A stretch of DNA of 64,000 nucleotides from Chryseobacterium phocaeense (GCF_900169075.1 NZ_LT827015.1:1116001-1180000), one strand, 5' to 3'. Shown: positions 34,775 to 44,359, counted from the first letter of the stretch. Program-made: numbers and translations. The notes: a model not told the origin generated them from the letters alone.

Positions 34775-37700
34775 ATGCCGAAAAATATAATCAGAAACCT
34801 GCAGTTTGGAGTTGGTATATCTCTGCTCATCCTTATTGCAAGCTCAGTAGCCTCCTACCTGAGTATCCAGAACCAGATGAATCACAGAGAAAGCGTGGGC
34901 AAAAGCAGACGTGCAGTAACGGCGGTAAAAGATGTTCTTGTTGCCCTGCTGGATGCAGAAACCGGAAACAGAGGGTATCAGCTTACCGGAAGAGAGAGCT
35001 TTCTGGAACCTTATAACAGGAGTTTAAGTGAATTTTCAAAAGCAATAGAGCGTGCAAAATCCCTAGATATTACAGATAAAAAGCAGCTGGATCGTTTACA
35101 TGTTCTGGAAAAAAACGTTAATGACAATATTGAAAACCTGAAAAGTTTTGTTCAGAACAGACGGAATGGTCAGGTGATGACTCAGGAGCAGATCCTGTTG
35201 AGTAAAAGTTATATGGACAAATGCCGTCAGATCGTCCACGATTTTGTACAGTATGAAGACAGCCAGCTTGAAATTAAAAATAGAGATCTCAACCGCTCAT
35301 CCGGGACAACCGTTCTGTTTATTGTGATTTCTGCCCTGGCAGCAGTGGTGGTTACCATATTTTTTTACTTTAAGTTAAGAGCAGACCTGATCCGCAGGGA
35401 TAAACTGGAAAAAGACCTGAGAAATAAAGATCTGGAAATCAGCAGACGGGTAAGCGCTATCCAGCAGATTGCAAACAGAGTGGCCAACGGTGATTACAGC
35501 CAGAGGGCAGTGGATCATGCACAGGATGACCTTGGGGACCTGGTAGATTCTTTAAACCATATGACGGATTCTCTGAAGAAATCTTTTGACAAGATCAATA
35601 AAAGCGACTGGCGCCAGAAAGGCCTCGCTTTGCTGAATGAATCTTTGGTAGGAAATAAATCCGTAGCGGAAGTTTCCGATAAATCTTTATACCAGCTTAT
35701 TGAATACGGGAAATGCATCAATGGTGCTATATACCTGTATGATGAAGGAGTATTAAAATTAAGTACAGCGCTAGGCCTTGAAAGTACGATGAAAAAAACT
35801 TTCGAGCCGGGAGAAGGTATGGTTGGACAGGTTTTCAGCAGCGAAAAAATACAGGTGTATAACAACCTTAATGAGGATGATTTTGTGGTAAGTTTTGCCA
35901 GCAGCAGAATAAAAATAAACGGAATTCTCCTCGTGCCCATCCATGCGGACGGGCACTGCATTGGTGTTTTTGAACTGGGATCTGCTTCAGATTTTGACGA
36001 AGACAGGATCGGTTATTTCACTGAATCCAGCAGGAATATCGGAATTGCATTAAATGCAGCAAAAGGACGTGAAAAAGAACAGCAGTTACTCGAAGAAACC
36101 CAGGCCCAGTCGGAAGAATTACAGGTACAGCACTCAGAACTGGAAAACCTGAATACCGAACTTGAAGCACAGACCCAAAAGCTTCAGGCCTCCGAAGAAG
36201 AGCTGAAAGTGCAGCAGGAAGAGTTGATGCAGGCTAATGCCGAACTGGAAGAACGCTCAAGAATGCTGGAAGAAAGAAACCATCTGATTGCCCAGCGAAA
36301 CGGCGAGATCCAGAAAAAAGTGGAGGAGCTTGCCTTAAGCACCAAGTATAAATCTGAATTCCTGGCCAATATGTCCCACGAGCTCAGAACCCCATTGAAT
36401 TCAATCCTTCTTCTGTCAAGATTAATGGCCGAAAACCCGGATGAAAACCTCAATGAAGACCAGATAGAATCAGCAAAAGTGATTCAGAGCTCAGGAAGCA
36501 GCCTGCTGACGCTGATTGATGAAATCCTTGATCTTGCTAAAATAGAATCCGGAAAAATGACCCTGGAGTATCAGGATGTTGCGGTGAATGATGTGGTCAG
36601 GGATTTGAGAAGCCTCTTTAACCCGATTATGCAGGAAAAACAGATCAGATTTGATATCCATGTAGAGGAAGAGGTGGAAAAATCCATTGAAACGGACAGG
36701 CTTCGTGTAGATCAGGTATTGCGTAACCTTTTGTCCAATGCCATTAAATTTACATCAGAAGGAAGCATCAGTTTAAACATTAAAAAAGATTCGGAAAACA
36801 AAGATTTCATTGTGTTCAGTGTAAAAGATACAGGAATCGGGATTCCGGAAGAAAAGCAGGCGATTATCTTTGAAGCCTTCCAGCAGGCAGACGGATCTAC
36901 GCGCCGCAGGTTCGGAGGTACCGGGCTGGGACTTTCCATCAGCCGTGAAATTGCAAGACTGCTCGGAGGAGAATTATCCCTGAAAAGCAAGGTAAATGAA
37001 GGAAGCGAATTCAGCCTGACCATTCCTGTAACGGCAGTCCCTGAAGTCATTCAGCCTGAAAATGACCAGCATCTTGTAGAAACCATCCGTGAAGATGTGG
37101 AACAGATTCAGAATATTCTGGAAGATGCGGAAACTGTAGTTCCGGTAGAAATTCTTGCCATTCCGGAAGCCGTGGAAGATGACCGGGACGGAATTACCGC
37201 GGAAGATAAAGTGATCCTGATTGTGGAAGACGATATTAATTTTGCAAAAGCGCTTCTTAAATATGCCCGCATGAACCAATACAAAGGAGTGGTTGTGGTA
37301 AGGGGAGATTACGCCCTGTCTGCAGCGGTTCAGTATCATCCGCAGGCTGTTTTGCTGGACGTTCAGCTTCCGGTGAAAGACGGCTGGCAGGTGATGGATG
37401 AGCTTAAATCCAATGCGGCAACCAGACATATTCCGGTTCATATGATGTCTGTACTTCAGGTGGAACGGGAAAGCCTTATGAAAGGAGCTATTGATTTCAT
37501 TAATAAGCCCATGGCCCTAGATAAAATGACGGATGTATTCAAAAAGATTGAAGACGCCCTTCAAAAATCTCCGCAAAAGGTTTTAATTGTTGAAAATAAT
37601 GCCAAGCATGCCAGTGCCTTAGCCTATTTCCTGAGTAATTTCAACATTTCCTTATCCGTAGAAAATAATGTGGAAGACAGCGTTAAAGCACTTAAGACAC

Positions 37701-38374
37701 AGGACTGCGTTATTCTGGATATCGGAGCTTCAAAAGGAAACGAATACCAGATCATAGAATCCATTAAAAGCTATGAAGGCCTGGAAAACCTGCCGATCAT
37801 TATATTTTCAGAGCACAGTTTATCCAAATCTGAAGAGCTGAAGATCAGACAGTATGCAGACTCCATCGTGGTAAAAACCGCTCATTCTTACGAAAGGATT
37901 TTAGATGAAGTAGGTTTATTCTTACATTTGGTGGAAGAAAAAAACAACGCTGTGGAAACCGCAAGGAACAAAGTCCTAGGATCTTTAACAGAAGTTTTAA
38001 GCGGGAAAAAAATACTTATTACTGATGATGATGTCCGTAATATTTTCTCCCTGACGAAAGCTTTGGAAAAATATAAAGTAGAAGTAGTGGTGGCCATGGA
38101 CGGAAAACATGCCCTTCAGCAGATTAAAGAGCACAGCGATATAGATGTTATTCTGATGGATATGATGATGCCTGAAATGGATGGCTATGAAACCATCAGG
38201 GAGATCAGAAAAATGCCTGTGTTTACAAAACTTCCCATTATTGCCATTACCGCAAAATCCATGATCGGAGACCGCGAAAAATGCATTGTGGCAGGAGCGT
38301 CGGATTATATTTCAAAACCTGTAGATATTGACCAGTTGCTTTCTTTACTGAGGGTTTGGCTATACGAAAGTTAA
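34775..38374 (+). CDS. CHASE3-HAMP-GAF hybrid histidine kinase with three receivers
   Basis: 1199-residue membrane hybrid kinase. Order: TM1 (about 8-28); CHASE3 sensor (about 30-165, with LLDAETGNRGYQLTGRESFL); TM2 (about 180-200); HAMP (IQQIANRVANGDYSQR); GAF (about 280-430); long glutamine/glutamate-rich coiled coil; HisKA with H535 (NMSHELRTPLNS); ATPase (NLLSNAIKF, DTGIGIP, GGTGLGLSI); then three receivers. Receivers 1 and 3 are complete (LLDVQLPVKDG and LMDMMMPEMDG), while receiver 2 (from KVLIVENNAKHASALAYF) keeps only the aspartate of ILDIG and has lost the acidic pair (EN) and typical loop. The last receiver is nearly identical in its core to the next gene. Confidence 0.95.
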   Translation: MPKNIIRNLQFGVGISLLILIASSVASYLSIQNQMNHRESVGKSRRAVTAVKDVLVALLDAETGNRGYQLTGRESFLEPYNRSLSEFSKAIERAKSLDITDKKQLDRLHVLEKNVNDNIENLKSFVQNRRNGQVMTQEQILLSKSYMDKCRQIVHDFVQYEDSQLEIKNRDLNRSSGTTVLFIVISALAAVVVTIFFYFKLRADLIRRDKLEKDLRNKDLEISRRVSAIQQIANRVANGDYSQRAVDHAQDDLGDLVDSLNHMTDSLKKSFDKINKSDWRQKGLALLNESLVGNKSVAEVSDKSLYQLIEYGKCINGAIYLYDEGVLKLSTALGLESTMKKTFEPGEGMVGQVFSSEKIQVYNNLNEDDFVVSFASSRIKINGILLVPIHADGHCIGVFELGSASDFDEDRIGYFTESSRNIGIALNAAKGREKEQQLLEETQAQSEELQVQHSELENLNTELEAQTQKLQASEEELKVQQEELMQANAELEERSRMLEERNHLIAQRNGEIQKKVEELALSTKYKSEFLANMSHELRTPLNSILLLSRLMAENPDENLNEDQIESAKVIQSSGSSLLTLIDEILDLAKIESGKMTLEYQDVAVNDVVRDLRSLFNPIMQEKQIRFDIHVEEEVEKSIETDRLRVDQVLRNLLSNAIKFTSEGSISLNIKKDSENKDFIVFSVKDTGIGIPEEKQAIIFEAFQQADGSTRRRFGGTGLGLSISREIARLLGGELSLKSKVNEGSEFSLTIPVTAVPEVIQPENDQHLVETIREDVEQIQNILEDAETVVPVEILAIPEAVEDDRDGITAEDKVILIVEDDINFAKALLKYARMNQYKGVVVVRGDYALSAAVQYHPQAVLLDVQLPVKDGWQVMDELKSNAATRHIPVHMMSVLQVERESLMKGAIDFINKPMALDKMTDVFKKIEDALQKSPQKVLIVENNAKHASALAYFLSNFNISLSVENNVEDSVKALKTQDCVILDIGASKGNEYQIIESIKSYEGLENLPIIIFSEHSLSKSEELKIRQYADSIVVKTAHSYERILDEVGLFLHLVEEKNNAVETARNKVLGSLTEVLSGKKILITDDDVRNIFSLTKALEKYKVEVVVAMDGKHALQQIKEHSDIDVILMDMMMPEMDGYETIREIRKMPVFTKLPIIAITAKSMIGDREKCIVAGASDYISKPVDIDQLLSLLRVWLYES

Positions 38375-38375
38375 A

Positions 38376-38741
38376 ATGATGAAAAAGAAAATTTTAATTG
38401 TGGACGATGATCCGCGTAATATATTTGCTCTGAAGCTTACCCTGAAATCCCGCGGATATCAGATTGAAAGTTGCATCAGCGCCCAGGTAGCTATTAATAT
38501 TTTAAAAGAACAGGAAATAGATATTGTCCTGATGGATATGATGATGCCTGAAATGGATGGGTATGAAGCCATTAAAATCATAAGAAATACGCCGGGAATA
38601 AGCGAAGTTCCTGTTATTGCCGTTACTGCTCAGGCTATGCCTGAAGACCGTCAGAAATGTCTGGATGTGGGAGCTCAGGACTATATTTCAAAGCCTGTGG
38701 ATGTGGATCAGTTAATGATAGCGATCGAAAAACTTTCCTAG
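38376..38741 (+). CDS. Single-domain response regulator
   Basis: 121 residues, receiver only, no output domain. Acidic triad DDD (10-12), phospho-acceptor D54 (VLMDMMMPEMDGYEAI), conserved threonine in VIAVTAQAM, and lysine in YISKPVD. The core repeats the last receiver of the upstream hybrid kinase almost word for word, pointing to duplication. One base separates it from the kinase stop, and its own stop is directly followed by the CheR start. It may shuttle phosphate between kinases or act on CheR/CheB. Confidence 0.93.
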   Translation: MMKKKILIVDDDPRNIFALKLTLKSRGYQIESCISAQVAINILKEQEIDIVLMDMMMPEMDGYEAIKIIRNTPGISEVPVIAVTAQAMPEDRQKCLDVGAQDYISKPVDVDQLMIAIEKLS

Positions 38742-39572
38742 ATGTTAGAACCCAGTATCGTAAAAGATGAAGAAGTAGAATACCTGATAAAAGATGTTTA
38801 TGAGATGTACGGCTATGACTTTTCAGAGTACAGCAGGGCTTCTTTTAAACGCCGGGTCAACAGAATCTGCCTCATCGACAGGTTTACGAGTTTTGCAGAG
38901 CTCCGGTATACCATCATCAACGATCCCGAATATCTGAAACGCTTTGTGGAAGAGATCACGGTGAATGTTACGGAAATGTTCCGGGACCCGCTTTTCTTTA
39001 AAAAACTCAGGGAGAAAATCCTGCCGCAGCTGGGAACCTATCCGCTGATCAGGATCTGGGTGGCGGGCTGCTCTACAGGTGAAGAAGCCTATTCAATGGC
39101 CATATTACTAAAGGAAGCCAACCTGTACCACAAATCTTTGATCTATGGTACAGACCTGAATCCCTCCGTCCTGGAAACTGCAAGATCGGGTGTTTTCCCT
39201 TTGCAGCAAATGAAACTTTATTCTGAGAATTATATTTTATCCGGAGGTAAAAAAGACTTCTCGGATTACTATACTGCAAACTATGACAGTGTGAGATTCG
39301 ATAAAAGCCTGCAGGAAAAACTGATATTATCTACCCATAATCTGGTTTCAGACAGTTCTTTCAACAGTTTCCAGCTGATTATCTGCAGAAATGTCCTGAT
39401 TTACTTTGACCGGGACCTGCAGGAACGTGTCTTTAAACTTTTCGACAGCAGCCTTGAAAATCTGGGGTATCTCGCTTTAGGTTCGAAAGAAACGCTGAGA
39501 TTCTCAAAACTGGACAAGGTGTATCATCAGGTTGATGACCAGCGGATCTGGAAAAAAACGGAACATAACTAA
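38742..39572 (+). CDS. cheR: CheR-type protein-glutamate methyltransferase
   Basis: 276-residue SAM-dependent methyltransferase of the CheR type. N-terminal helical domain (YDFSEYSRASFKRRVNR), the TVNVTEMFRDP loop, SAM motif WVAGCSTGEEAYS, and catalytic-domain IICRNVLIYFD. It begins on the base after the preceding stop. Classical CheR methylates chemoreceptor glutamates, but no receptor is encoded here, and these genera lack flagellar chemotaxis; the target in this cluster is unknown and may be the coiled coil of the hybrid kinase. Confidence 0.93.
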   Translation: MLEPSIVKDEEVEYLIKDVYEMYGYDFSEYSRASFKRRVNRICLIDRFTSFAELRYTIINDPEYLKRFVEEITVNVTEMFRDPLFFKKLREKILPQLGTYPLIRIWVAGCSTGEEAYSMAILLKEANLYHKSLIYGTDLNPSVLETARSGVFPLQQMKLYSENYILSGGKKDFSDYYTANYDSVRFDKSLQEKLILSTHNLVSDSSFNSFQLIICRNVLIYFDRDLQERVFKLFDSSLENLGYLALGSKETLRFSKLDKVYHQVDDQRIWKKTEHN

Positions 39573-39575
39573 TAC

Positions 39576-40154
39576 ATGATCATGGAAGCAAAAAAAACGG
39601 ACACCGAATTAGTCGTGATAGGAGGATCTGCGGGAAGCCTGCAGGTGATCCTGGAAATGCTGAAGAAATTAAAAACCGAACTGCATTTTCCCATTGTTCT
39701 GGTCGTTCATCGTAAGGCGTCCTCTACTAATATTCTGCAGACCTTACTGCAGCAGTTTGTAGCGATGGAGGTCATAGAAATTGATGACAAAACGGAAATT
39801 GAAAACAGCAAAGTCTATATCGTTCCGGCAGATTATCACCTGCTTTTTGAAAATAAAAAAATGATGTCGCTGGATTTTTCAGAGAAGATGAACTATTCAA
39901 GACCTTCCATTGATGTCACATTCAATTCTGCAGCTGAGGTTTATGGCGAAAAGCTGGTGGGGATTTTACTTTCCGGCGCCAATGCAGACGGGGTGGAAGG
40001 TTTGGGATGCATAAAAAAGAACAAAGGAAAAGTATGGATCCAGGAACCAGGCACCGCTGAGGTAGATTATATGCCCAGACATGCTGTAGAAGAAGTAAGT
40101 TATGATCTGATCATCACGCCGGATAACCTGGCAGACCATATCAATCAATTATAA
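39576..40154 (+). CDS. cheB: CheB-type protein methylesterase without receiver
   Basis: 192-residue stand-alone methylesterase domain. The triad is visible: S18 in VIGGSAGS, H45 in VVHRK, D138 in LLSGANADG. Unlike classical CheB it lacks the N-terminal receiver, so it cannot be switched directly by a kinase. It follows cheR by three bases and should reverse CheR methylation. A second ATG at 39582 could also be the start. Confidence 0.92.
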   Translation: MIMEAKKTDTELVVIGGSAGSLQVILEMLKKLKTELHFPIVLVVHRKASSTNILQTLLQQFVAMEVIEIDDKTEIENSKVYIVPADYHLLFENKKMMSLDFSEKMNYSRPSIDVTFNSAAEVYGEKLVGILLSGANADGVEGLGCIKKNKGKVWIQEPGTAEVDYMPRHAVEEVSYDLIITPDNLADHINQL

Positions 40155-40200
40155 GTAAGAAATAAAGAACAACCCTAAGATTTAATTAATTAGAACTACT

Positions 40201-40566
40201 ATGAGTGCAAAGAAAATTTTGATTTTTGATGATGATACAACTATTTTAGAGGTAATTACCATCATTTTCGAAGAGAATGGTTATCAGGTCGAAATTTCGG
40301 AAACGTCTCATGACATACTGGAGAAAGTAGCAAGCTTCCAGCCCGATGTTATCCTGATGGACAACTGGATTCCAAAGATTGGCGGGGTAGAGGCCACCAA
40401 ACTCTTAAAAAGTCATGAAGAATTCAAGTCCATCCCTGTAATTTATGTAACGGCTAACAACGATATTGTGCGGCTGGCAGAAGAAGCTCAGGCTGATGAT
40501 TTTGTCGCAAAACCATTCAATCTGGATGATCTTGAAGATAAAGTAGCTAAGTATCTTAAAGATTAA
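40201..40566 (+). CDS. Single-domain response regulator
   Basis: 121-residue receiver, acidic DDD (10-12), phospho-acceptor D54 (VILMDNWIPKIGG), lysine in FVAKPFN. The usual MPxMDG loop is replaced by IPKIGG, so it is diverged from the other receivers of the cluster. It lies 46 bases after cheB, ahead of a strong terminator, and is probably the last gene of the operon. Confidence 0.9.
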   Translation: MSAKKILIFDDDTTILEVITIIFEENGYQVEISETSHDILEKVASFQPDVILMDNWIPKIGGVEATKLLKSHEEFKSIPVIYVTANNDIVRLAEEAQADDFVAKPFNLDDLEDKVAKYLKD

Positions 40567-40592
40567 CCCGGGTTCAATCGCAATATATTCTA

Positions 40593-40623
40593 AAAAAATC
40601 CTTACGCTTGGTAAGGATTTTTT
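40593..40623. terminator. Terminator of the signalling operon
   Basis: aaaaatccttac and gtaaggattttt form a 12-bp stem around a short loop, flanked by A and T runs, so it can work for both convergent genes. Confidence 0.85.
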
Positions 40624-40636
40624 GTTTGATAGTCAT

Positions 40637-42400
40637 TTAGTTTTTGATCACTTTCCTGGTAAGCACTCCTTTTTCTGTATTGATTTTCAGATAATAAACA
40701 CCTGAGGCTTCAGAATGAATATCAATCTTAATATGCCCGGAATTATGGTTTTCTTTCCGGATCAATCTTCCTTGAGTGTCATATATTTCAACTGAATTCA
40801 TTTTAAATTCAGAATCTATCCGGATATCTCCTTTGGTTGGATTGGGATACACTGAAACGGATTCCGGAGCTGATGCAGTTGCATTTTCAACATTGGCCAG
40901 AACAGCAGTATTACAGGTATCAGTAACGGTACAATTTGTATATCCATATTGGCTGACAAGCGACTGTATAGCAGAGACCTGACTGGTATCACAGCAGATA
41001 TACTGAAGATCCGGATGACTGGCAAATGAAGCGGTTTCCTGCTGCCCGTTTTTCAGGTACAGCTTATTTAATATACTCGGAAAATAGATCTGCTCGCTTA
41101 AATAATTAGAGAAATACGTATTATCCAGATTTAAGGTTTCCAAATTGTTTAATTGGGAAACGTCCAGAGAAAAAAGATGGTTGCCTACACAGGTGATATT
41201 TTTCACAAGAGGGCAGTTCTGAAAACTCAGTTCAGATAAATTGCTGGCAATACACTGTACTTTATCCAGCACCGGACAGTTGGAGAGTTTGTAATATTCG
41301 GTATTGATTTCTGCTCTGTAGTCATGATATTTTCCGGAATCTACAATCGTAAGCAGAGGACAGTTTTTAATATCAATAGATTTAACATGAAAACCATAAA
41401 GGTTTACAGATTCCAGATGAATGAGCCCGTCAATATTTACTCTTCCTAAAGTACCAAAATGAGAAGTAACAATACCGGAATAATCTCCGTTAAAAGTTTT
41501 CAAATTCGTCAGTTTATTGATGCCTGCAGTCGTATTGAATGTTTGATTAGCATCAGTAAGTATTCCTCCCTGGTGAATATAAATATCTCCTATTTCGTTG
41601 GCTTCTGCCTGGCTTATTTCTCCATCCTGATTGGTGTCAATACTTGTCGAAACACTGCCGTTCACATTTTTCAGGGTCCAGGTATTGGAAACCGAATCGG
41701 TGAAAGGATAAATCAACATATTTTTAAAACTGCTGTCAAATCCCGATAATGCTCCGTTACACATGGCTTGAACCACAGGTCCTGTTGAAGGCAGGACATC
41801 ATTTTCATTCTTACAGATGGAGGTAAGAGATAGGTTGTTATCCACCTGCAGAGAAAGCAGATGATGATTAAGCCTGTCCTGAAAATCTAATGAAGAAAGC
41901 TGGTTATAGCTGCAGTCTAAATTTGAAATATATTTATTTTTGACATCTAAACCTGTAAGCAGGTTATGGCTTAGATTATAGTTATAAAATGTATACGTAT
42001 TATAAAACTCTCCGTCTCCAATAGGCAGTGCCACATTAGTAAGATTATTGTAAGAACAGTCCAGATCCAGATCCGAAAAACTGCTTATGTCCAAATCTGA
42101 CAGATTGTTATGGCTGCAGTCTAATTTCTGCAGATACGAAAAACTTGTAATACCCGTCAGGGAAGCGATATTCGCATTAGAAACATTGAGTTCTTTTACG
42201 GCTTCCGCTTCTGAAACCTGGATTTCCCCGTCTCCATTGGTGTCGACGGCAAAAAAATTACCGTTGAAATCTTTTGCTATGGTATTTCCGGAAGAGGAAG
42301 AAAGAAGTTTTGCTTTAAAGTTTGTATCCGTAATAGGGGCAACCTGAGCATTCATTCCCAGCGATACAGCCAGGAAGACGAAAAATAATGGTGTTTTCAT
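40637..42400 (-). CDS. Leucine-rich-repeat surface protein with EF-hand-like motifs and T9SS type A sorting domain
   Basis: 587-residue secreted protein. Signal peptide (FLAVSLGMNAQ). Two EF-hand-like calcium loops are visible, DTNGDGEIQVSEAE (about residue 54) and DTNQDGEISQAEA (about residue 255). Each is followed by leucine-rich repeats of the irregular Bacteroidota kind (LQKLDCSHNNLSDLDI, ISNLDCSYNQLSSLDF, LETLNLDNTYFSN). The C-terminal T9SS sorting domain shows VYPNPTKGDIRI, VEIYDTQGRLI and GVYYLKINTEKG ending RKVIKN. A role in surface binding or adhesion is likely. Convergent with the signalling operon. Confidence 0.9.
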   Translation of the reverse strand: MKTPLFFVFLAVSLGMNAQVAPITDTNFKAKLLSSSSGNTIAKDFNGNFFAVDTNGDGEIQVSEAEAVKELNVSNANIASLTGITSFSYLQKLDCSHNNLSDLDISSFSDLDLDCSYNNLTNVALPIGDGEFYNTYTFYNYNLSHNLLTGLDVKNKYISNLDCSYNQLSSLDFQDRLNHHLLSLQVDNNLSLTSICKNENDVLPSTGPVVQAMCNGALSGFDSSFKNMLIYPFTDSVSNTWTLKNVNGSVSTSIDTNQDGEISQAEANEIGDIYIHQGGILTDANQTFNTTAGINKLTNLKTFNGDYSGIVTSHFGTLGRVNIDGLIHLESVNLYGFHVKSIDIKNCPLLTIVDSGKYHDYRAEINTEYYKLSNCPVLDKVQCIASNLSELSFQNCPLVKNITCVGNHLFSLDVSQLNNLETLNLDNTYFSNYLSEQIYFPSILNKLYLKNGQQETASFASHPDLQYICCDTSQVSAIQSLVSQYGYTNCTVTDTCNTAVLANVENATASAPESVSVYPNPTKGDIRIDSEFKMNSVEIYDTQGRLIRKENHNSGHIKIDIHSEASGVYYLKINTEKGVLTRKVIKN

Positions 42401-42546
42401 TTTTTGTGTTTTCTTGAGGACAAATCTAAAAATTTGTAATCAGAAAAAAAATACTCAACTAGTAAATGTTAATGTTTTACGAGTAAGTGTTTAGTTTTGG
42501 AATATGTTTGAAGGAAATCACTGTAATAATGATAATAATTTCACGT

Positions 42547-42849
42547 TTAAATTATTCTTCTGATAGTCGGCTGACTTAATTCTTCATAATGCTCTATTCT
42601 TTCCTGAAGATTTTCCGCAGTATATTTCCCAGTGTTGATTTCAGTCATCATGGCAGATAAAAACAATTTAAGCTGCGGATGAGATAAAATTTTATAGCTG
42701 AAAGTAGGGGCAATAATGGTCTTTTTAGACACAATATTTTGTGCAAAAGTATATTCACCTTCCAGATCCATACTGAAACCAAACTGGTTGGTTATACCTG
42801 CGGACAGGTACCGGTGGATCAGGTCCATATTTTGTAACATATTTTCCAT
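42547..42849 (-). CDS. Hypothetical protein
   Basis: 100-residue soluble protein if started at the ATG at 42849 (eight more codons upstream are open). Helical, charged, with no signal peptide; not recognised. The C-terminus (YTAENLQERIEHYEELSQPT) is strongly helical. It is isolated on the minus strand between the leucine-rich protein and mug. Codon use fits the chromosome, so it is likely real. Confidence 0.55.
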   Translation of the reverse strand: MENMLQNMDLIHRYLSAGITNQFGFSMDLEGEYTFAQNIVSKKTIIAPTFSYKILSHPQLKLFLSAMMTEINTGKYTAENLQERIEHYEELSQPTIRRII

Positions 42850-43013
42850 CTGGTGTATTTTTATGATATACAATAATATTCATGCCATACTTTCTGTTTT
42901 ATTTGTTTTTTTTAATTGATAATCAGTAAGAAAAAAGCTGCGATTCGTTTCAAAATAAATATTACCTTGTTGTTTATTAAAATCACAGGCTTTGGCCTGC
43001 ATTCAATCTTCTT

Positions 43014-43496
43014 ATGTTAACAGATATTATTGCTAAACACCTCACCGTAATTTTCTGCGGAATCAATCCCGGATTAAAATCTGCTGAAGACGGACATCAT
43101 TTTTCAGGACGCAGCAACCGCTTTTGGAAAGTCCTGCACCAGGCCGGTTTTACCCCTTATCAGATAGCAGCTGTGGACGACAGGACTCTTTTGAATTTCG
43201 GATATGGCCTCACCACCGCAGTCGCGAGACCCACCTCGCGTGCCGATGAGCTCTCAAAGGATGAGTTCGATGATGCCCTGGAGCTTTTTAAAATAAAAAT
43301 TACGGAATTCCAGCCCCGGTATATTGTATTTCTCGGCAAGGCTGCTTATCAGGCCTTTTCCGGGAAAAAACAGATCTCGTGGGGAAAACAGCCTGAGGAT
43401 TTTTGCGGTTCTGCAGTGTGGGTATTGCCCAATACCAGCGGTTTAAACCGTGGTTTCACATTAGATGCGTTGGTGGAATCCTATAAAGTATTTTAA
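43014..43496 (+). CDS. mug: G/U mismatch-specific DNA glycosylase
   Basis: 160-residue member of the Mug/TDG uracil-DNA glycosylase family, which removes uracil or ethenocytosine mispaired with guanine. The catalytic-site motif GINPG (N18) and the second motif LPNTSGLNRG (intercalation loop) are present, as are HHFSGRSNRFW and LNFGYGLTTAVARPT. Length is standard. Monocistronic as far as can be seen. Confidence 0.93.
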   Translation: MLTDIIAKHLTVIFCGINPGLKSAEDGHHFSGRSNRFWKVLHQAGFTPYQIAAVDDRTLLNFGYGLTTAVARPTSRADELSKDEFDDALELFKIKITEFQPRYIVFLGKAAYQAFSGKKQISWGKQPEDFCGSAVWVLPNTSGLNRGFTLDALVESYKVF

Positions 43497-43638
43497 ACTG
43501 AGATTCATAAATAACAGGAGAAAATATAGTCTCATTCTGAAACAGCACTGATTGTTTTTTATTGATGTAATAGCCAGGTAATAGGTAATTTTTTGGAAGA
43601 AAAGAACAGAATACACAAATTTACCGGGAAAAAACACA

Positions 43639-43860
43639 ATGGAAAATAATGATTTTAATTTCCCGGGCATGACAAAGAAAGAACTGCTGCTCAAAATGGG
43701 AGATGAGTTCAATTTTTACCCGGATAATATCTGGATCTACTTATACAAAATCGGATTTTTTGGAAGGAAGACATATCTTGTTATTACGTTCGAAAATAAC
43801 ATTTGCGTAAAGGTTCAGACAAAAAAGACGTACGGAAAGATCGACAGGTCCAGATTGTAA
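43639..43860 (+). CDS. Hypothetical small protein
   Basis: 73-residue protein, not recognised. Aromatic-rich middle (FNFYPDNIWIYLYKIGFF) and a basic end. No signal peptide. It is followed by a good terminator, which supports real transcription. Confidence 0.5.
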   Translation: MENNDFNFPGMTKKELLLKMGDEFNFYPDNIWIYLYKIGFFGRKTYLVITFENNICVKVQTKKTYGKIDRSRL

Positions 43861-43898
43861 TATAAATTTGTTCTGACCTGCAGACAAACATGTAGGAT

Positions 43899-43931
43899 AA
43901 AAGTCTTCAAATTGAATATTTGAAGACTTTT
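43899..43931. terminator. Bidirectional terminator
   Basis: aaaagtcttcaaat and atttgaagactttt form a perfect 14-bp stem with a 5-base loop, between convergent genes. Confidence 0.85.
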
Positions 43932-43946
43932 AGATTTTATTCCATC

Positions 43947-44348
43947 CTAATCCCACCTGGTTTTGGTAGAAACGGCGTATTTTCCGGATCCTGTAAAAAA
44001 GAAACTTAAACCACATAGCATATAGATCACCAGGAGTTCCAAAGCCCAGCCGCCAAATTCATTAAGCTTGAATATATTTCCAGTTTGCGCAAGGATAATA
44101 GCCGTAAAACAGTTAGCTGCAAAGGCCAGCCCTGCCAATCTGATCCTGAATCCCAGAATGATCATCACAGGAGCAATAATTTCACCTATAAATACACCAT
44201 AGGCAAGGAAGGGCGGAAGTCCCTGCTGTGCCATCATCTGTTCGATAAACCCGATGCCGTGGATGATTTTGCTGATGCCATACACCAGCATGGGAAATCC
44301 TATAGCTATTCTGGTGATAAAAATTCCTAAGTCATTGTTCTTGTTCAT
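43947..44348 (-). CDS. DoxX family membrane protein
   Basis: 133-residue inner-membrane protein with four hydrophobic segments, as typical for DoxX: ITRIAIGFPMLVYGISKIIHG, FLAYGVFIGEIIAPVMIILG, AGLAFAANCFTAIILAQTG and LELLVIYMLCGLSFFFTGSG (each about 20 residues). Family members are linked to redox or thiosulfate metabolism, mostly without proof. It is the last gene of a minus-strand run with a beta-barrel protein and a Crp/Fnr regulator. Confidence 0.88.
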   Translation of the reverse strand: MNKNNDLGIFITRIAIGFPMLVYGISKIIHGIGFIEQMMAQQGLPPFLAYGVFIGEIIAPVMIILGFRIRLAGLAFAANCFTAIILAQTGNIFKLNEFGGWALELLVIYMLCGLSFFFTGSGKYAVSTKTRWD

Positions 44349-44359
44349 TGTTTTATTAT

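Noticed and set aside
38742..40154. Flagellar chemotaxis operon
   Set aside because: No CheA, CheW, CheY-motor partner, receptor or flagellar gene is present; the neighbours are hybrid kinases.
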